From CABQCM01 sp965145485 (GTDB taxonomy: Bacteria; Bacillota; Clostridia; Oscillospirales; Acutalibacteraceae), in the NCBI GenBank assembly GCA_965145485.1, contig CBCTCU010000006.1, forward strand, positions 43,924 through 107,923: a stretch of DNA of 64,000 nt, given 5' to 3'. Within the stretch, counting starts at the first letter, position 1, and every line of letters begins with the position of its first letter. The notes beneath the pieces were generated by a model. It was not told where the DNA came from. It did not search any database and saw only the letters and a list, made by a program, of their open reading frames with translations. Below, one piece after another: positions 35,401-43,307 of the stretch. The position numbers were made by a program, and so were the translations under genes.

Positions 35401-35648
35401 TTGCGGTTTATGATTACGGCGCATTTTCATCGAATGACAGCGAACAAGTTGCCCAAACGGATTATGACGCCCTTCTTCCCTCATTGGAACAAGCGGCCGC
35501 CGTGAAAGCGGCAGGCAATGCATTCTCGCTTTCTGATCCGGTCTGGTGCCGCCATGAAAGCGGTTCTATTCAACTTAGGGCGGATATGCAATATGAGGAT
35601 GAGAAAGGCAATCGGATGGTCGAATCAGTCTATTCTATCATTTTATAA
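32493..35648 (+). CDS. Secreted multidomain protein with CHAT/caspase-like peptidase domain
   Basis: Exported protein of 1,051 residues or so: signal peptide (SGLSLLLCLACVAAFAPSQSEA), a long N-terminal region, a DNRLRE-type beta-sandwich (TYVKFDLSSLNN...WSESSITWNNKP, about 300-450), a ricin-type beta-trefoil (SGATYYLINKDSEKYLMA...QKWKVV...YHLM, about 465-610), and a clan CD protease-like domain with His674 (VGTGHGAYS) and Cys715 (LAILMGCHAGAN), followed by the CHAT-like LAGLIYKYGAHNVISCP and a YcdB/PepSY-like C-terminal region. The segment coding the protease domain is notably AT-rich. ATG at 32493 follows AAGGAA by 6 nt. Substrate unknown; two LRR-dockerin genes follow. Confidence 0.75.
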   Translation: MMEPQVHRLSRTCRSGLSLLLCLACVAAFAPSQSEAQTLPVSPGPTYLEAQEEASATRLQRLAEYENTTDVVGYRNNDGTNTVYIYGEDIRYRDQNGRMVEKNIHLAEIPAQERSATGYRYRTAANALTAYYPNSLSQNAIAMEYGEYSITLQPDWDSSAQPVLEDGIKAVYQSSDGEFTAESVLSGTLLRQTVGENTEEVEYVYDFDGLIPTIVEGRVVSLADASGEEQLRIGGLMLTDSDNRFSDDLTLSLAQRSDGTYAVQIGLDEEFVETATSAVALNSSVTIPSSSGVQAASVYSGKPNTTHGYSVEHNIGYTSTNSMGTARTYVKFDLSSLNNVRYDNITSACYRFTEGERNGSTAVMEAYFVKSTWSESSITWNNKPDYYGDEVIGRTNINYQSNGITYDLYITSAVQGWLQGLTNYGIVLKEKDDSVWSSMYSDDHSMITPSLVVTYVDEDAPTNAPGIFSGATYYLINKDSEKYLMAAGTTVGSNVTISTTSVTARKVWKITSFGNGYYAITCGNYYLTASGNGPNVGLTLQSYSSSNNRQKWKVVRNWDGSYHLMTKAAEAGDLCLSNGASDGVSARMAVHSVNFSKGDDWTLIPTVKGEASFFYDSGTFKDSPEMTTMLLNNIANMMTFTNNMGYNSAQQTNKYAIFAINKLKSSSIWVGTGHGAYSTQCIYDELHQNISPSNSLFNPAENDFRKLQLAILMGCHAGANTEDDSANLAGLIYKYGAHNVISCPMNTGVPATDYWCLNLFTNLSVAYTLGEAKENADNYLYENYSGDYGNFNARHDLGDNSFRYDLANYPSASSTAVTDATDAPVTMANVPLGRFSEQENQWLAQSGPLYEATESDTAANITAYNVYRNSSNDLFFLNADSGALELYLPANEGLQLGDTVVNSVDALQQADAFLTSLGYDLTGYTKSYSNDYSKTFQIAYRYRIGETDTTERIYLYYEAEEDGTVHPVRLAVYDYGAFSSNDSEQVAQTDYDALLPSLEQAAAVKAAGNAFSLSDPVWCRHESGSIQLRADMQYEDEKGNRMVESVYSIIL

Positions 35649-35667
35649 CTTTAGGGGGGGAGCATGT

Positions 35668-36801
35668 ATGAAGTCATTTGCTCCAAAATTGGTCGGCGTT
35701 ATTCTTTGCCTATGCTTACTTTGTACATTCAGTCCATTTACCGTACTATCGGCTGACATCCAAACCGAGGGAGACTACGAATACACCATTACCGACGGTG
35801 AAGCGACTGTTGCCAATTACTTGGGGAACGATGAACATGTTACCGTTCCTTCTACACTGGGCGGTTACCCTGTGACTGCGGTCGGCGAGGATGCGTTCGC
35901 TAACAACAGCACTATTATCAGCGTTTCTCTTCCAAGCGGTATCACCTCTATTCAAGAGTCAGCTTTTACGTTTTGCGAAAACCTTTCCAGTGTTCAATTG
36001 CCTGACACACTCATTAGCATTGAAATGGCTGCATTTTTGGGATGCGCTTTCTCTTCGATTGCCATTCCTGATAGTGTAACATTCATAGGAGCCGGGGCTT
36101 TTTCTTCCTGTCCTAACTTAACTGAAATTAACATTCCAAATAGTGTGACCAGTATGGGCATTGGAGTTTTAGCTGATTGTGAAAGCTTAACCAGCGCTAC
36201 ACTCCCCAGTTCTCTTACTGCAATTGAAGAGGATACTTTTTGGGGATGTGAAAACTTACAACAAATCAATATTCCGGATACGGTAGTTAGTATTAAGGAC
36301 TGGGCTTTTAGTGAATGCACTAAATTAAAGAAACTAGAAATTCCAGACAGTGTTACTACCATTGGGGAATACGTTTTTGCCAGATGCGACGGATTAAATA
36401 TCATTATTCCAGCCAGTGTGACCGAAATTGACGATAAAGCATTTTGCAATATGGTGTGGCAGGGAGGAATGGTTCACGATATTGATGGTTATGTCCCTGT
36501 GCCCAATACAAAGCTGACCTTATGGGTATACCCGGACACCGTCGCTCAACAGCATGCTATCGAGCATGGTATCCCGTTTGTGACCATGATGGATTACCCT
36601 GCCGACGCCCCGGGCGACATCAACGCGGACGGTGCTGTCGATGCGGAGGATGCCCTCCTCGCCTTGCAGCAAAGCGTCAAGATTGTCAGCCTTGGTGATG
36701 CATCTTCCATCGCTGCCGACGTCAATGACGATGGCTCCATTGATGCCCTGGATGCTTTGCTCATCTTGCAAGTTTCTGTTGATCTGATCCCTTCCTTTTG
36801 A
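35668..36801 (+). CDS. Secreted BspA-like leucine-rich-repeat protein with dockerin (copy 1)
   Basis: A 377-residue exported protein: signal peptide (VGVILCLCLLCTFSPFTVLSA), an entry module EGDYEYTITDGEATVANYLG, then LRR_5-type repeats of about 23 residues (xxIPDSVTxIGxxAFxxCxxLxxI) and a C-terminal type I dockerin with two calcium loops (GDINADGAVDAEDALLALQQ; ADVNDDGSIDALDALLILQ). Dockerins plug into cohesin domains on scaffoldins or the cell surface. RBS GGGGGGGAG precedes the ATG. It begins 19 nt after the CHAT-like gene and is followed by a near-copy. Confidence 0.9.
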   Translation: MKSFAPKLVGVILCLCLLCTFSPFTVLSADIQTEGDYEYTITDGEATVANYLGNDEHVTVPSTLGGYPVTAVGEDAFANNSTIISVSLPSGITSIQESAFTFCENLSSVQLPDTLISIEMAAFLGCAFSSIAIPDSVTFIGAGAFSSCPNLTEINIPNSVTSMGIGVLADCESLTSATLPSSLTAIEEDTFWGCENLQQINIPDTVVSIKDWAFSECTKLKKLEIPDSVTTIGEYVFARCDGLNIIIPASVTEIDDKAFCNMVWQGGMVHDIDGYVPVPNTKLTLWVYPDTVAQQHAIEHGIPFVTMMDYPADAPGDINADGAVDAEDALLALQQSVKIVSLGDASSIAADVNDDGSIDALDALLILQVSVDLIPSF

Positions 36802-36814
36802 TGTTTCCTTCCCT

Positions 36815-36846
36815 GTCCCTCAACCGGCTTCGGCTGGTTGGGGGAC
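36815..36846 (+). terminator. Terminator after LRR-dockerin copy 1
   Basis: 14-bp stem (GTCCCTCAACCGGC arm, two G-U pairs) closed by a TTCG tetraloop, followed by TTAATTTATT. Confidence 0.75.
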
Positions 36847-36944
36847 TTAATTTATTACATTTTTGAAATATATTTCTTTAGAAATTATATTCTGTTCCTT
36901 GGATGTATAATACTGGTATAATATGTTGAAGGAAGGAGATTTAT

Positions 36945-38078
36945 ATGAAATCCGTGACAAAAGTTGTATTGTCTTCTCTTTTGTGCTTGTGTCTTTGTAT
37001 GACTTCCTTACCATTCACTTCCTTGACAGCCGTCGCTTTAACCGAGGGAGACTACGAATACACCATAACCGACGGTGAAGCGACCATTGCCAACTACTTG
37101 GGGAACGAAGAGCGTGTCACCGTTCCTTCTACACTGGGCGGTTACCCTGTGACTGCGGTCGGCGAGGATGCATTCGCTAACAACAGCGTTATTATCAGTG
37201 TTTCTCTTCCAAGCGGTATCACCACTATTGATAAGTATGCATTTTGGTCGTGTGAAAATCTTTCCAGTGTCCTTTTACCTGATACACTGACTTGTATTGA
37301 AGATGCTGCATTTTCGGGATGTGCTTTCACTTCAATGGCGATTCCCGACAGTGTAAAAACCATAGGTGGCGGAGTTTTTTCGTCCTGTGCCCAATTAACT
37401 AAGATAACTATTCCCAACAGCGTAACTTTTATGGGGGAGGAAATTTTTTTTAATTGCAATAGCTTAGTGAATATCGTGATTCCTGATTCTATCACTACTA
37501 TTGCAAGAGCAGCATTTATGGGCTGTGATGATTTGGAGCAAGTTACGATACCTGACAGTGTGATTCATATTGGTGATAGTGCTTTTTGGGGGTGTTCTAA
37601 ACTAAAGAACCTTGTTATTCCTGACAGCGTAATTACTATAGACCAGTGGGCCTTTGCGGGTTGTGAAGGGCTTGATATCGTTGTTCCCGCCAGTGTGACC
37701 GAGATTGACGACGCGGCGTTCTGCAATCTGGTTTTTCAAGGGGATAATCCCCGCGACTCCCACGACTATGGACCCGCCCCCAACACGAAGCTCACGTTAT
37801 GGGTGTTCCCGGACACCGTCGCTCAACAGCATGCTAACGAGCATGGTATCCCGTTTGTGACCATACTGGATTACCCTGCCGACACCCCGGGCGATATCAA
37901 TGCGGATGACACCATTGACGCGGCGGACTCCCTCCTTGCCTTGCAGCAAAGCGTCCAGCTTGTCAGTCTCGGCGAACAGGCCGCCGCCATGGCGGATATA
38001 AACCAGGATGGCCATATCGACGCCCAGGACGCGCTACGGATGCTGCAATATTCGGTCCACTTGACCGACCCGGTTTGA
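36945..38078 (+). CDS. Secreted BspA-like leucine-rich-repeat protein with dockerin (copy 2)
   Basis: Tandem paralogue of the preceding gene, the same length (377) and layout: signal peptide (VLSSLLCLCLCMTSLPFTSLTAVA), the same entry module, LRR_5 repeats and a dockerin (GDINADDTIDAADSLLALQQ; ADINQDGHIDAQDALRMLQ). The entry module and the segment before the dockerin are almost identical to copy 1, while the LRR repeats differ, which suggests diversification or gene conversion. RBS AAGGAGA precedes the ATG; a TATAAT box lies about 25 nt upstream, so it may have its own promoter. Confidence 0.9.
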   Translation: MKSVTKVVLSSLLCLCLCMTSLPFTSLTAVALTEGDYEYTITDGEATIANYLGNEERVTVPSTLGGYPVTAVGEDAFANNSVIISVSLPSGITTIDKYAFWSCENLSSVLLPDTLTCIEDAAFSGCAFTSMAIPDSVKTIGGGVFSSCAQLTKITIPNSVTFMGEEIFFNCNSLVNIVIPDSITTIARAAFMGCDDLEQVTIPDSVIHIGDSAFWGCSKLKNLVIPDSVITIDQWAFAGCEGLDIVVPASVTEIDDAAFCNLVFQGDNPRDSHDYGPAPNTKLTLWVFPDTVAQQHANEHGIPFVTILDYPADTPGDINADDTIDAADSLLALQQSVQLVSLGEQAAAMADINQDGHIDAQDALRMLQYSVHLTDPV

Positions 38079-38098
38079 CATGGAATCCAGATAGAATC

Positions 38099-38136
38099 AG
38101 GCCAGCCGATGATGTGATGTCGGTTGGCCTTTATTT
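38099..38136 (+). terminator. Terminator after LRR-dockerin copy 2
   Basis: 11-bp stem (AGGCCAGCCGA with TCGGTTGGCCT, one G-U) followed by TTATTTT. Confidence 0.8.
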
Positions 38137-38211
38137 TGGTTCATGATCCGTGCGATTTTCGCCCTATCTCCCCCGTCTTCGAGCCACCGTACGAATTTCA
38201 AACACAGGCTA

Positions 38212-38240
38212 TTGAAAGAATTTGGAACATATGGTATACT
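38212..38240 (+). promoter_or_regulatory. guaB promoter
   Basis: TTGAAA (38212-38217), 17 bp, TATACT (38235-38240). The leader of about 105 nt holds a 10-bp hairpin (38259-38288) without a T run; I see no purine riboswitch core. Confidence 0.75.
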
Positions 38241-38352
38241 TATTTATAATTTTCTAGCGGCTTGTCCATACGGCTAGGTGGACAGGCCCTTCGTAGATCG
38301 TTGGCCGCACCGTGCTCCGGCCCGGCCGGAAATGATAACAGGGGGTAACAAT

Positions 38353-39825
38353 ATGCTCAATACTGACAGCCGACAAAAGTTTGTTAAGGAAGGGCTCACA
38401 TTCGATGATGTTCTGCTCATTCCCGCCGAATCCAACCTGCTTCCCAGCGACGTCGATCTGTCCACCCGGCTGAGCGACAATATCCGGCTGAATACTCCTC
38501 TGATGACCGCCGCCATGGACACGGTCACCGAGTCTGAGATGGCCATAGCCATAGCGCGCGAGGGCGGCATCGGCGTGATCCACAAAAACATGTCCATTGA
38601 GGCGCAGGCTGCCGAAGTGGATAAAGTGAAGCGTTCGGAAAACGGGGTTATCGTCAACCCCTTCTTCCTCTCCCCCGAGCATTATGTCACCGACGCGAAC
38701 GCGCTGATGGCCAAATACAAGATTTCGGGCGTACCCATCTGTGAAAACGGCAAGCTGGTCGGGATTCTGACCAACCGGGATTTGCGTTTCATGACCGACT
38801 ACAACATCAAGATCAGCGAGGTCATGACCAAGGATCATCTCGTCACCGCACCGGTTGGCACCACGCTGGCTGAGGCGCAGGAAATTCTGCGCCAGCACAG
38901 GATTGAGAAGCTCCCGATTGTGGACGAAAACTTCATGCTCAAGGGCCTGATTACCATCAAAGACATCGAAAAGGCCGTGCGCTATCCCAATTCGGCCCGC
39001 GATCAAAGCGGCCGCCTGCTGTGCGCCGCCGCCATCGGGGTGAGTAAAGGGCTGATGGAGCGCGCCGAGGCCCTGGTCGCCGCGCAGGCCGACGCGCTGG
39101 CCCTCGACTCGGCCCACGGCCACAGCCGCAACATCCTCAATGCCGTGAAAGCAGTAAAAGAGGCTTTCCCCAACGTCACCCTCATCGCCGGAAACATTGC
39201 CACGGCCGACGCCGCGGAGGCTTTGATCGAAGCGGGCGCCGACGTGCTCAAGGTCGGCATCGGCCCCGGCTCGATTTGCACAACCCGCATCATAGCCGGC
39301 ATCGGCGTGCCGCAGGTCACCGCGATCTATGACGTCGCCTGCGCGGCGGCCAAGCACAACGTCGCGGTCATTGCCGACGGCGGCATTAAGTATTCAGGCG
39401 ACATTGTCAAGGCCCTGGCTGCCGGGGCGAACGCCGTAATGATCGGCTCCCTTTTCGCCGGGTGCGAGGAGTCGCCGGGGGACACCGAGATTTACCAGGG
39501 GCGTTCCTTTAAGGTATACCGCGGCATGGGATCGATCACCTCCATGAACCTGGGAAGCAAAGACCGCTATTTCCAGGAAGGCAATCAAAAGCTGGTACCC
39601 GAAGGGGTCGAGGGCCGCGTGCCGTATAAGGGGTCGGTTTCGGATACCGTATTCCAGATGCTGGGCGGGATTCGCTCCGGCATGGGCTATTGCGGATGCA
39701 AAACCATCGATGAACTCCAGCAGAACGCTTCCTTCATCCGTATCACCGGCGCGGGATTGCGGGAGAGCCATCCGCACGACATCAATATCACCAAGGAATC
39801 CCCCAACTATTCCACCGGCGTATAA
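38353..39825 (+). CDS. guaB: Inosine-5'-monophosphate dehydrogenase
   Basis: NAD-dependent oxidation of IMP to XMP, the first committed step to GMP. The 490-residue protein has the TIM barrel interrupted by two CBS domains (about 95-210; ITNRDLRF, KLPIVDE), the active-site loop GIGPGSICTTR with the catalytic Cys, IADGGIKYSGDI, and the flap YRGMGS. The start at 38353 follows AGGGGG by 8 nt; an upstream in-frame codon is unsupported. guaA, the next enzyme of the pathway, lies 17 kb downstream rather than adjacent. Confidence 0.98.
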   Translation: MLNTDSRQKFVKEGLTFDDVLLIPAESNLLPSDVDLSTRLSDNIRLNTPLMTAAMDTVTESEMAIAIAREGGIGVIHKNMSIEAQAAEVDKVKRSENGVIVNPFFLSPEHYVTDANALMAKYKISGVPICENGKLVGILTNRDLRFMTDYNIKISEVMTKDHLVTAPVGTTLAEAQEILRQHRIEKLPIVDENFMLKGLITIKDIEKAVRYPNSARDQSGRLLCAAAIGVSKGLMERAEALVAAQADALALDSAHGHSRNILNAVKAVKEAFPNVTLIAGNIATADAAEALIEAGADVLKVGIGPGSICTTRIIAGIGVPQVTAIYDVACAAAKHNVAVIADGGIKYSGDIVKALAAGANAVMIGSLFAGCEESPGDTEIYQGRSFKVYRGMGSITSMNLGSKDRYFQEGNQKLVPEGVEGRVPYKGSVSDTVFQMLGGIRSGMGYCGCKTIDELQQNASFIRITGAGLRESHPHDINITKESPNYSTGV

Positions 39826-39920
39826 CAGCCGGGAGATGGGGGAAGCGTAGTCATGTAACATCGGGCGGCCCCATAGCCGCCCGAAAGCTATGTATAGATG
39901 CAAAAGGGCCGGGTGATCGT

Positions 39921-41045
39921 TTGAACCTCACTTATTTTATGCCAACCAAACTCATACACGGGCGCGGCGCGATGGAGCTGGCCCGCGACGACATTGCCGC
40001 ACTGGGCGGCCGGGCGCTCATTGTGACCGGGCGCTCTTCCGCCAGGCGTTCGGGCGCGCTCGCCGACGCCACCGCTGTGCTGGACCAGCTTGGCATCCGG
40101 TATGAAATCTTTGACCAGATCGGGGCGAATCCCCTGCTATCGGCCTGTGAAAGTGCGGGGCGGCTGGCCCGGGAAACCGGCGCTGACTTTCTGCTCGCCA
40201 TTGGCGGCGGCTCGGTGCTCGACGCTTCCAAGGCCGCGGCAATCTATGCCGCAAACGCGGAGATCGCCGGCGAAGCAATATACGGCCTATCCTTTTCCCG
40301 CCCGGCTCTGCCGATTGCGGCGGTCGGTATCACTGCTGGCACCGGCTCGGAGGTTACGCCATATGCGGTGCTCACCGTCGACCGAACGCATCAGAAACGG
40401 TCGATCACCCACCGTGACTGCTATCCCGCCGTTGCGATTGCCGACGCGTCTTATACCATGAGCATGGATTACGACGGCACGGTTTCTACGGCGCTCGACG
40501 CCTTGTCCCACGCGATAGAGGGATGGTTTTCTCCCCGGGCCAACGCCATCACGGACCCTATGGCGCGCGAGGCCATTCCCCTGCTGTGGCAGGGCCTGTG
40601 CGAGTTGTCCGGAATGGAGAAAGACGCCGCCATTCCCTATGCTTTGCGCGAAAAGCTCCATGCCGGCTCTCTATTGGCCGGGCTGGTGCTCAACCACTGC
40701 TCGACTGGTTTCCCCCATCCGCTGGGCTATCCCCTGACCGAGCGTTTCGATATCCCGCACGGCAAGGCCTGCGCCGCCTTTTTGCCCGCTTTGGCTTTGC
40801 GAGGAAACCGGTTATCCCCTCCTCGCGGCGGGGAGCTCTTTACCCTGCTCGGCTGCACGCCGGAGGAATTTTCTAAGCAAACCGAGCAACTGGCCGCCTT
40901 GCCGGCAATCCCGGTATCGGATGAGCTGATTGCGGCCTGCGCGGCGCGGTGGGAGAACTGCAAGAATTTCCGCAACTCTCCCGGCGGATTCACCCGGGAG
41001 GAAGCCGTGGAGCTATTCCGGCGCCGCCTCTCCCCTGCTTTATAG
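39921..41045 (+). CDS. Iron-containing alcohol dehydrogenase
   Basis: Group III (Fe-type) NAD(P)-dependent alcohol dehydrogenase, 374 residues. Nucleotide motif IGGGSVLDASKA; metal ligands in STALDALSHAIEGWFS (Asp/His) and FPHPLGYPLTERFDIPHGKACA (His, His). It begins with TTG behind a weak GGGCCGGGTG site. It is shorter than usual near the C-terminus of the family. Substrate, such as a short-chain alcohol or aldehyde, cannot be told. It lies alone between guaB and lepA. Confidence 0.9.
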   Translation: MNLTYFMPTKLIHGRGAMELARDDIAALGGRALIVTGRSSARRSGALADATAVLDQLGIRYEIFDQIGANPLLSACESAGRLARETGADFLLAIGGGSVLDASKAAAIYAANAEIAGEAIYGLSFSRPALPIAAVGITAGTGSEVTPYAVLTVDRTHQKRSITHRDCYPAVAIADASYTMSMDYDGTVSTALDALSHAIEGWFSPRANAITDPMAREAIPLLWQGLCELSGMEKDAAIPYALREKLHAGSLLAGLVLNHCSTGFPHPLGYPLTERFDIPHGKACAAFLPALALRGNRLSPPRGGELFTLLGCTPEEFSKQTEQLAALPAIPVSDELIAACAARWENCKNFRNSPGGFTREEAVELFRRRLSPAL

Positions 41046-41377
41046 AATTGGATGGCACAGAGGGCCGGCTTTTGTGAGGGCAGGCAACCAAGATTGGGCC
41101 TTCGGGAATGCATGGCTCCGAGCGGCTTCCACTGCCGGATGGCACGCAGCATGCAGTTTTAGCAGCTGGTTGTCACCCAGAAGCCGAATGGATCGGGACT
41201 GCCTACCAGAGCACGGCGCCATCCGCCCCGCTATGCAAACGGGCGGATGATATGGCCGGCATTGGATCACAACCGGCGATACCGTCGCCTCGTTCTGTCA
41301 ATAAATTGGAGAATCATAAACAGCAAATTCACGATAAGCTTGGATTGACCACCGCTTTCGGAAACGGAGTGCACTCA

Positions 41378-42682
41378 ATGCAGATACCACAGCAGAATAT
41401 TCGTAATTTTTGTATTATCGCCCACATCGACCACGGAAAATCCACCCTGGCCGACCGGATGCTCGAACTGACCCAGTCGGTGGCGCTGCGGGATATGTCG
41501 GATCAAATCCTCGACAGCATGGATCTGGAGCGCGAACGCGGCATCACCATCAAGGCCCATGCCATCACCCTCTATTACCAGGCGCAGGACGGCCAGACAT
41601 ACGAGCTCAATCTCATTGACACGCCGGGCCATGTCGATTTCCATTATGAGGTTTCGCGTTCCCTCGCCGCCTGCGAGGGGGCTGTGCTGGTCGTCGACGC
41701 CTCCCAGGGGATTGAGGCCCAAACTTTAGCTAACACCTATCTCGCTGTGGATCACGGGCTGGAGGTTCTGCCCGTCATCAATAAAATCGATCTGCCTGCT
41801 GCCGACCCTGAGAGGGTGGCCGGCGAAATCGAGGATGTGATCGGCATTCCGGCCAAGGACGCCCCGCGCATTTCGGCCAAAACCGGCCTGAATATCGAGC
41901 AGGTGCTCGAGGAGATCGTGCACGGCATCCCCGCGCCGGAGGGAGACAGCGACGCCCCTCTGCGGGCTTTGATTTTCGACTCGTATTACGACGCCTATCG
42001 GGGGGTCATCACCTATTTTCGGGTGATGGAGGGAACCGTGCGCAGCGGCATGGAGATAAAAATGATGGCGACCGGCGCGGTCTTCACGGTGGTGGAGGTC
42101 GGGCGCAAGTCGGCCACACGGCTCGAGCCGTGTGAGGAGCTGCGCGCCGGCGAAGTTGGATATATCGCCGCCGCCATCAAGACGGTGGGCGACGCCCGGG
42201 TGGGCGACACCATCACCAATGCGGCGCACCCGGCCGATCAGCCGCTGGAGGGATACCGCCAGGTCAACCCCGTGGTGTTTTGCGGCATTTATCCCGCCGA
42301 CGGCGCGCAGTATACCGACCTGCGCGAGGCGCTGGAGCGGCTCCAACTCAACGACGCCTCCCTCCTGTTTGAACCGGAAACGTCGGTGGCGCTCGGTTTT
42401 GGCTTTCGCTGCGGCTTTCTCGGCCTGCTTCACATGGAGATCATTCAGGAGCGGCTGGAACGGGAGTACAACCTCGACCTGATTACCACCGCCCCCAGCG
42501 TGGTATACCGTTTTCAAATGCAGGGCGGGGAAACGGTGGAGATCGACAACCCAACCAATTTCCCCGATCCATCGCAAATCGTATCGGCGGAGGAGCCGGT
42601 ATGCGATGTGCACATTTTCAGCCCGAGCGACTACGTCGGCTCGATCATGGAGCTTTGCCAGGAGCGGCGGGGAATCTTCTAA
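41378..42682 (+). CDS. lepA: Elongation factor 4 (LepA), N-terminal part before in-frame TAA
   Basis: GTP-binding ribosome back-translocase. This part of 434 residues has the G domain (HIDHGKSTLADR, RGITIKAH, DTPGHVDF, NKIDLP) and domains II and III, and ends at ...LCQERRGIF followed by TAA. In intact LepA this position is a Lys or similar residue (GIFxDM), and the frame continues without a shift at 42686. So one nucleotide change (AAA to TAA) would explain the interruption. The start at 41378 is fixed by GGAAACGGAG upstream. Whether the split product works is unknown. Confidence 0.93.
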   Translation: MQIPQQNIRNFCIIAHIDHGKSTLADRMLELTQSVALRDMSDQILDSMDLERERGITIKAHAITLYYQAQDGQTYELNLIDTPGHVDFHYEVSRSLAACEGAVLVVDASQGIEAQTLANTYLAVDHGLEVLPVINKIDLPAADPERVAGEIEDVIGIPAKDAPRISAKTGLNIEQVLEEIVHGIPAPEGDSDAPLRALIFDSYYDAYRGVITYFRVMEGTVRSGMEIKMMATGAVFTVVEVGRKSATRLEPCEELRAGEVGYIAAAIKTVGDARVGDTITNAAHPADQPLEGYRQVNPVVFCGIYPADGAQYTDLREALERLQLNDASLLFEPETSVALGFGFRCGFLGLLHMEIIQERLEREYNLDLITTAPSVVYRFQMQGGETVEIDNPTNFPDPSQIVSAEEPVCDVHIFSPSDYVGSIMELCQERRGIF

Positions 42683-42685
42683 GAC

Positions 42686-43186
42686 ATGCAGTATCCCTCC
42701 AGCAACCGGGTGGACATCCATTATACCCTTCCCCTCAATGAAATTGTGTATGACTTTTTTGATGCGCTGAAATCCCGCACGAGAGGATACGCCTCCTACG
42801 ACTACGAAATCGAGGGATATCAAAAATCCAATCTGGTCAAGCTGGATGTGCTGCTCAACGGCGACATTGTCGACGCGCTCTCCTTTATCGTCCACGCCGA
42901 CAGCGCCTATCCCCGCGCGCGGCGCATCGCCGAAAAGCTCAAGGAGCATATCCCGCGCCAGCTTTTCGAGGTGCCGGTGCAGGTCGCGGTCGGCGGCAAA
43001 ATCATCGCGCGCGAAACCGTGAAGGCCATGCGAAAAGACGTTTTGGCCAAATGCTATGGCGGGGATATCACCCGTAAGAAAAAGCTTCTGGAAAAACAGA
43101 AAGAGGGCAAAAAGCGTATGCGGAAGCTTGGCTCGGTCGAGGTCCCACAGGAAGCCTTTATGGCCGTGCTCAAGCTGGACGAGTGA
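42686..43186 (+). CDS. lepA: Elongation factor 4 (LepA), C-terminal part after in-frame TAA
   Basis: The same frame as the preceding LepA segment continues as DMQYPSSNRVDIHYTLPLNEIVYDFFDALKSRTRGYAS and the LepA-specific C-terminal domain (RKKKLLEKQKEGKKRMRKLGSVEVPQEAFMAVLKLDE), making 166 residues. Together with the first part it would total about 602 residues, normal for LepA. An ATG 3 nt after the TAA, with GGAGCGGCGGGG upstream, could allow reinitiation. It could be a nonsense mutation, read-through or a sequence error. Confidence 0.9.
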   Translation: MQYPSSNRVDIHYTLPLNEIVYDFFDALKSRTRGYASYDYEIEGYQKSNLVKLDVLLNGDIVDALSFIVHADSAYPRARRIAEKLKEHIPRQLFEVPVQVAVGGKIIARETVKAMRKDVLAKCYGGDITRKKKLLEKQKEGKKRMRKLGSVEVPQEAFMAVLKLDE

Positions 43187-43307
43187 CATAAAGCACCCCC
43201 TTTTTGCATAAAATCCAGAAAGGCAGTATGCCGCCGCAGGTATGACGGGCTGCCGGGCCCATCCCCAATGCAAAGAAAGCCAAACCGAAAGGATGCATGG
43301 TGTAATC

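Noticed and set aside
38241..38352. Purine riboswitch ahead of guaB
   Set aside because: There is a hairpin but none of the conserved purine-aptamer junction sequences; guaB is also not a typical guanine-riboswitch arrangement here.
42661..42700. Programmed frameshift in lepA
   Set aside because: Both parts are in the same frame; the interruption is a stop codon, not a shift.
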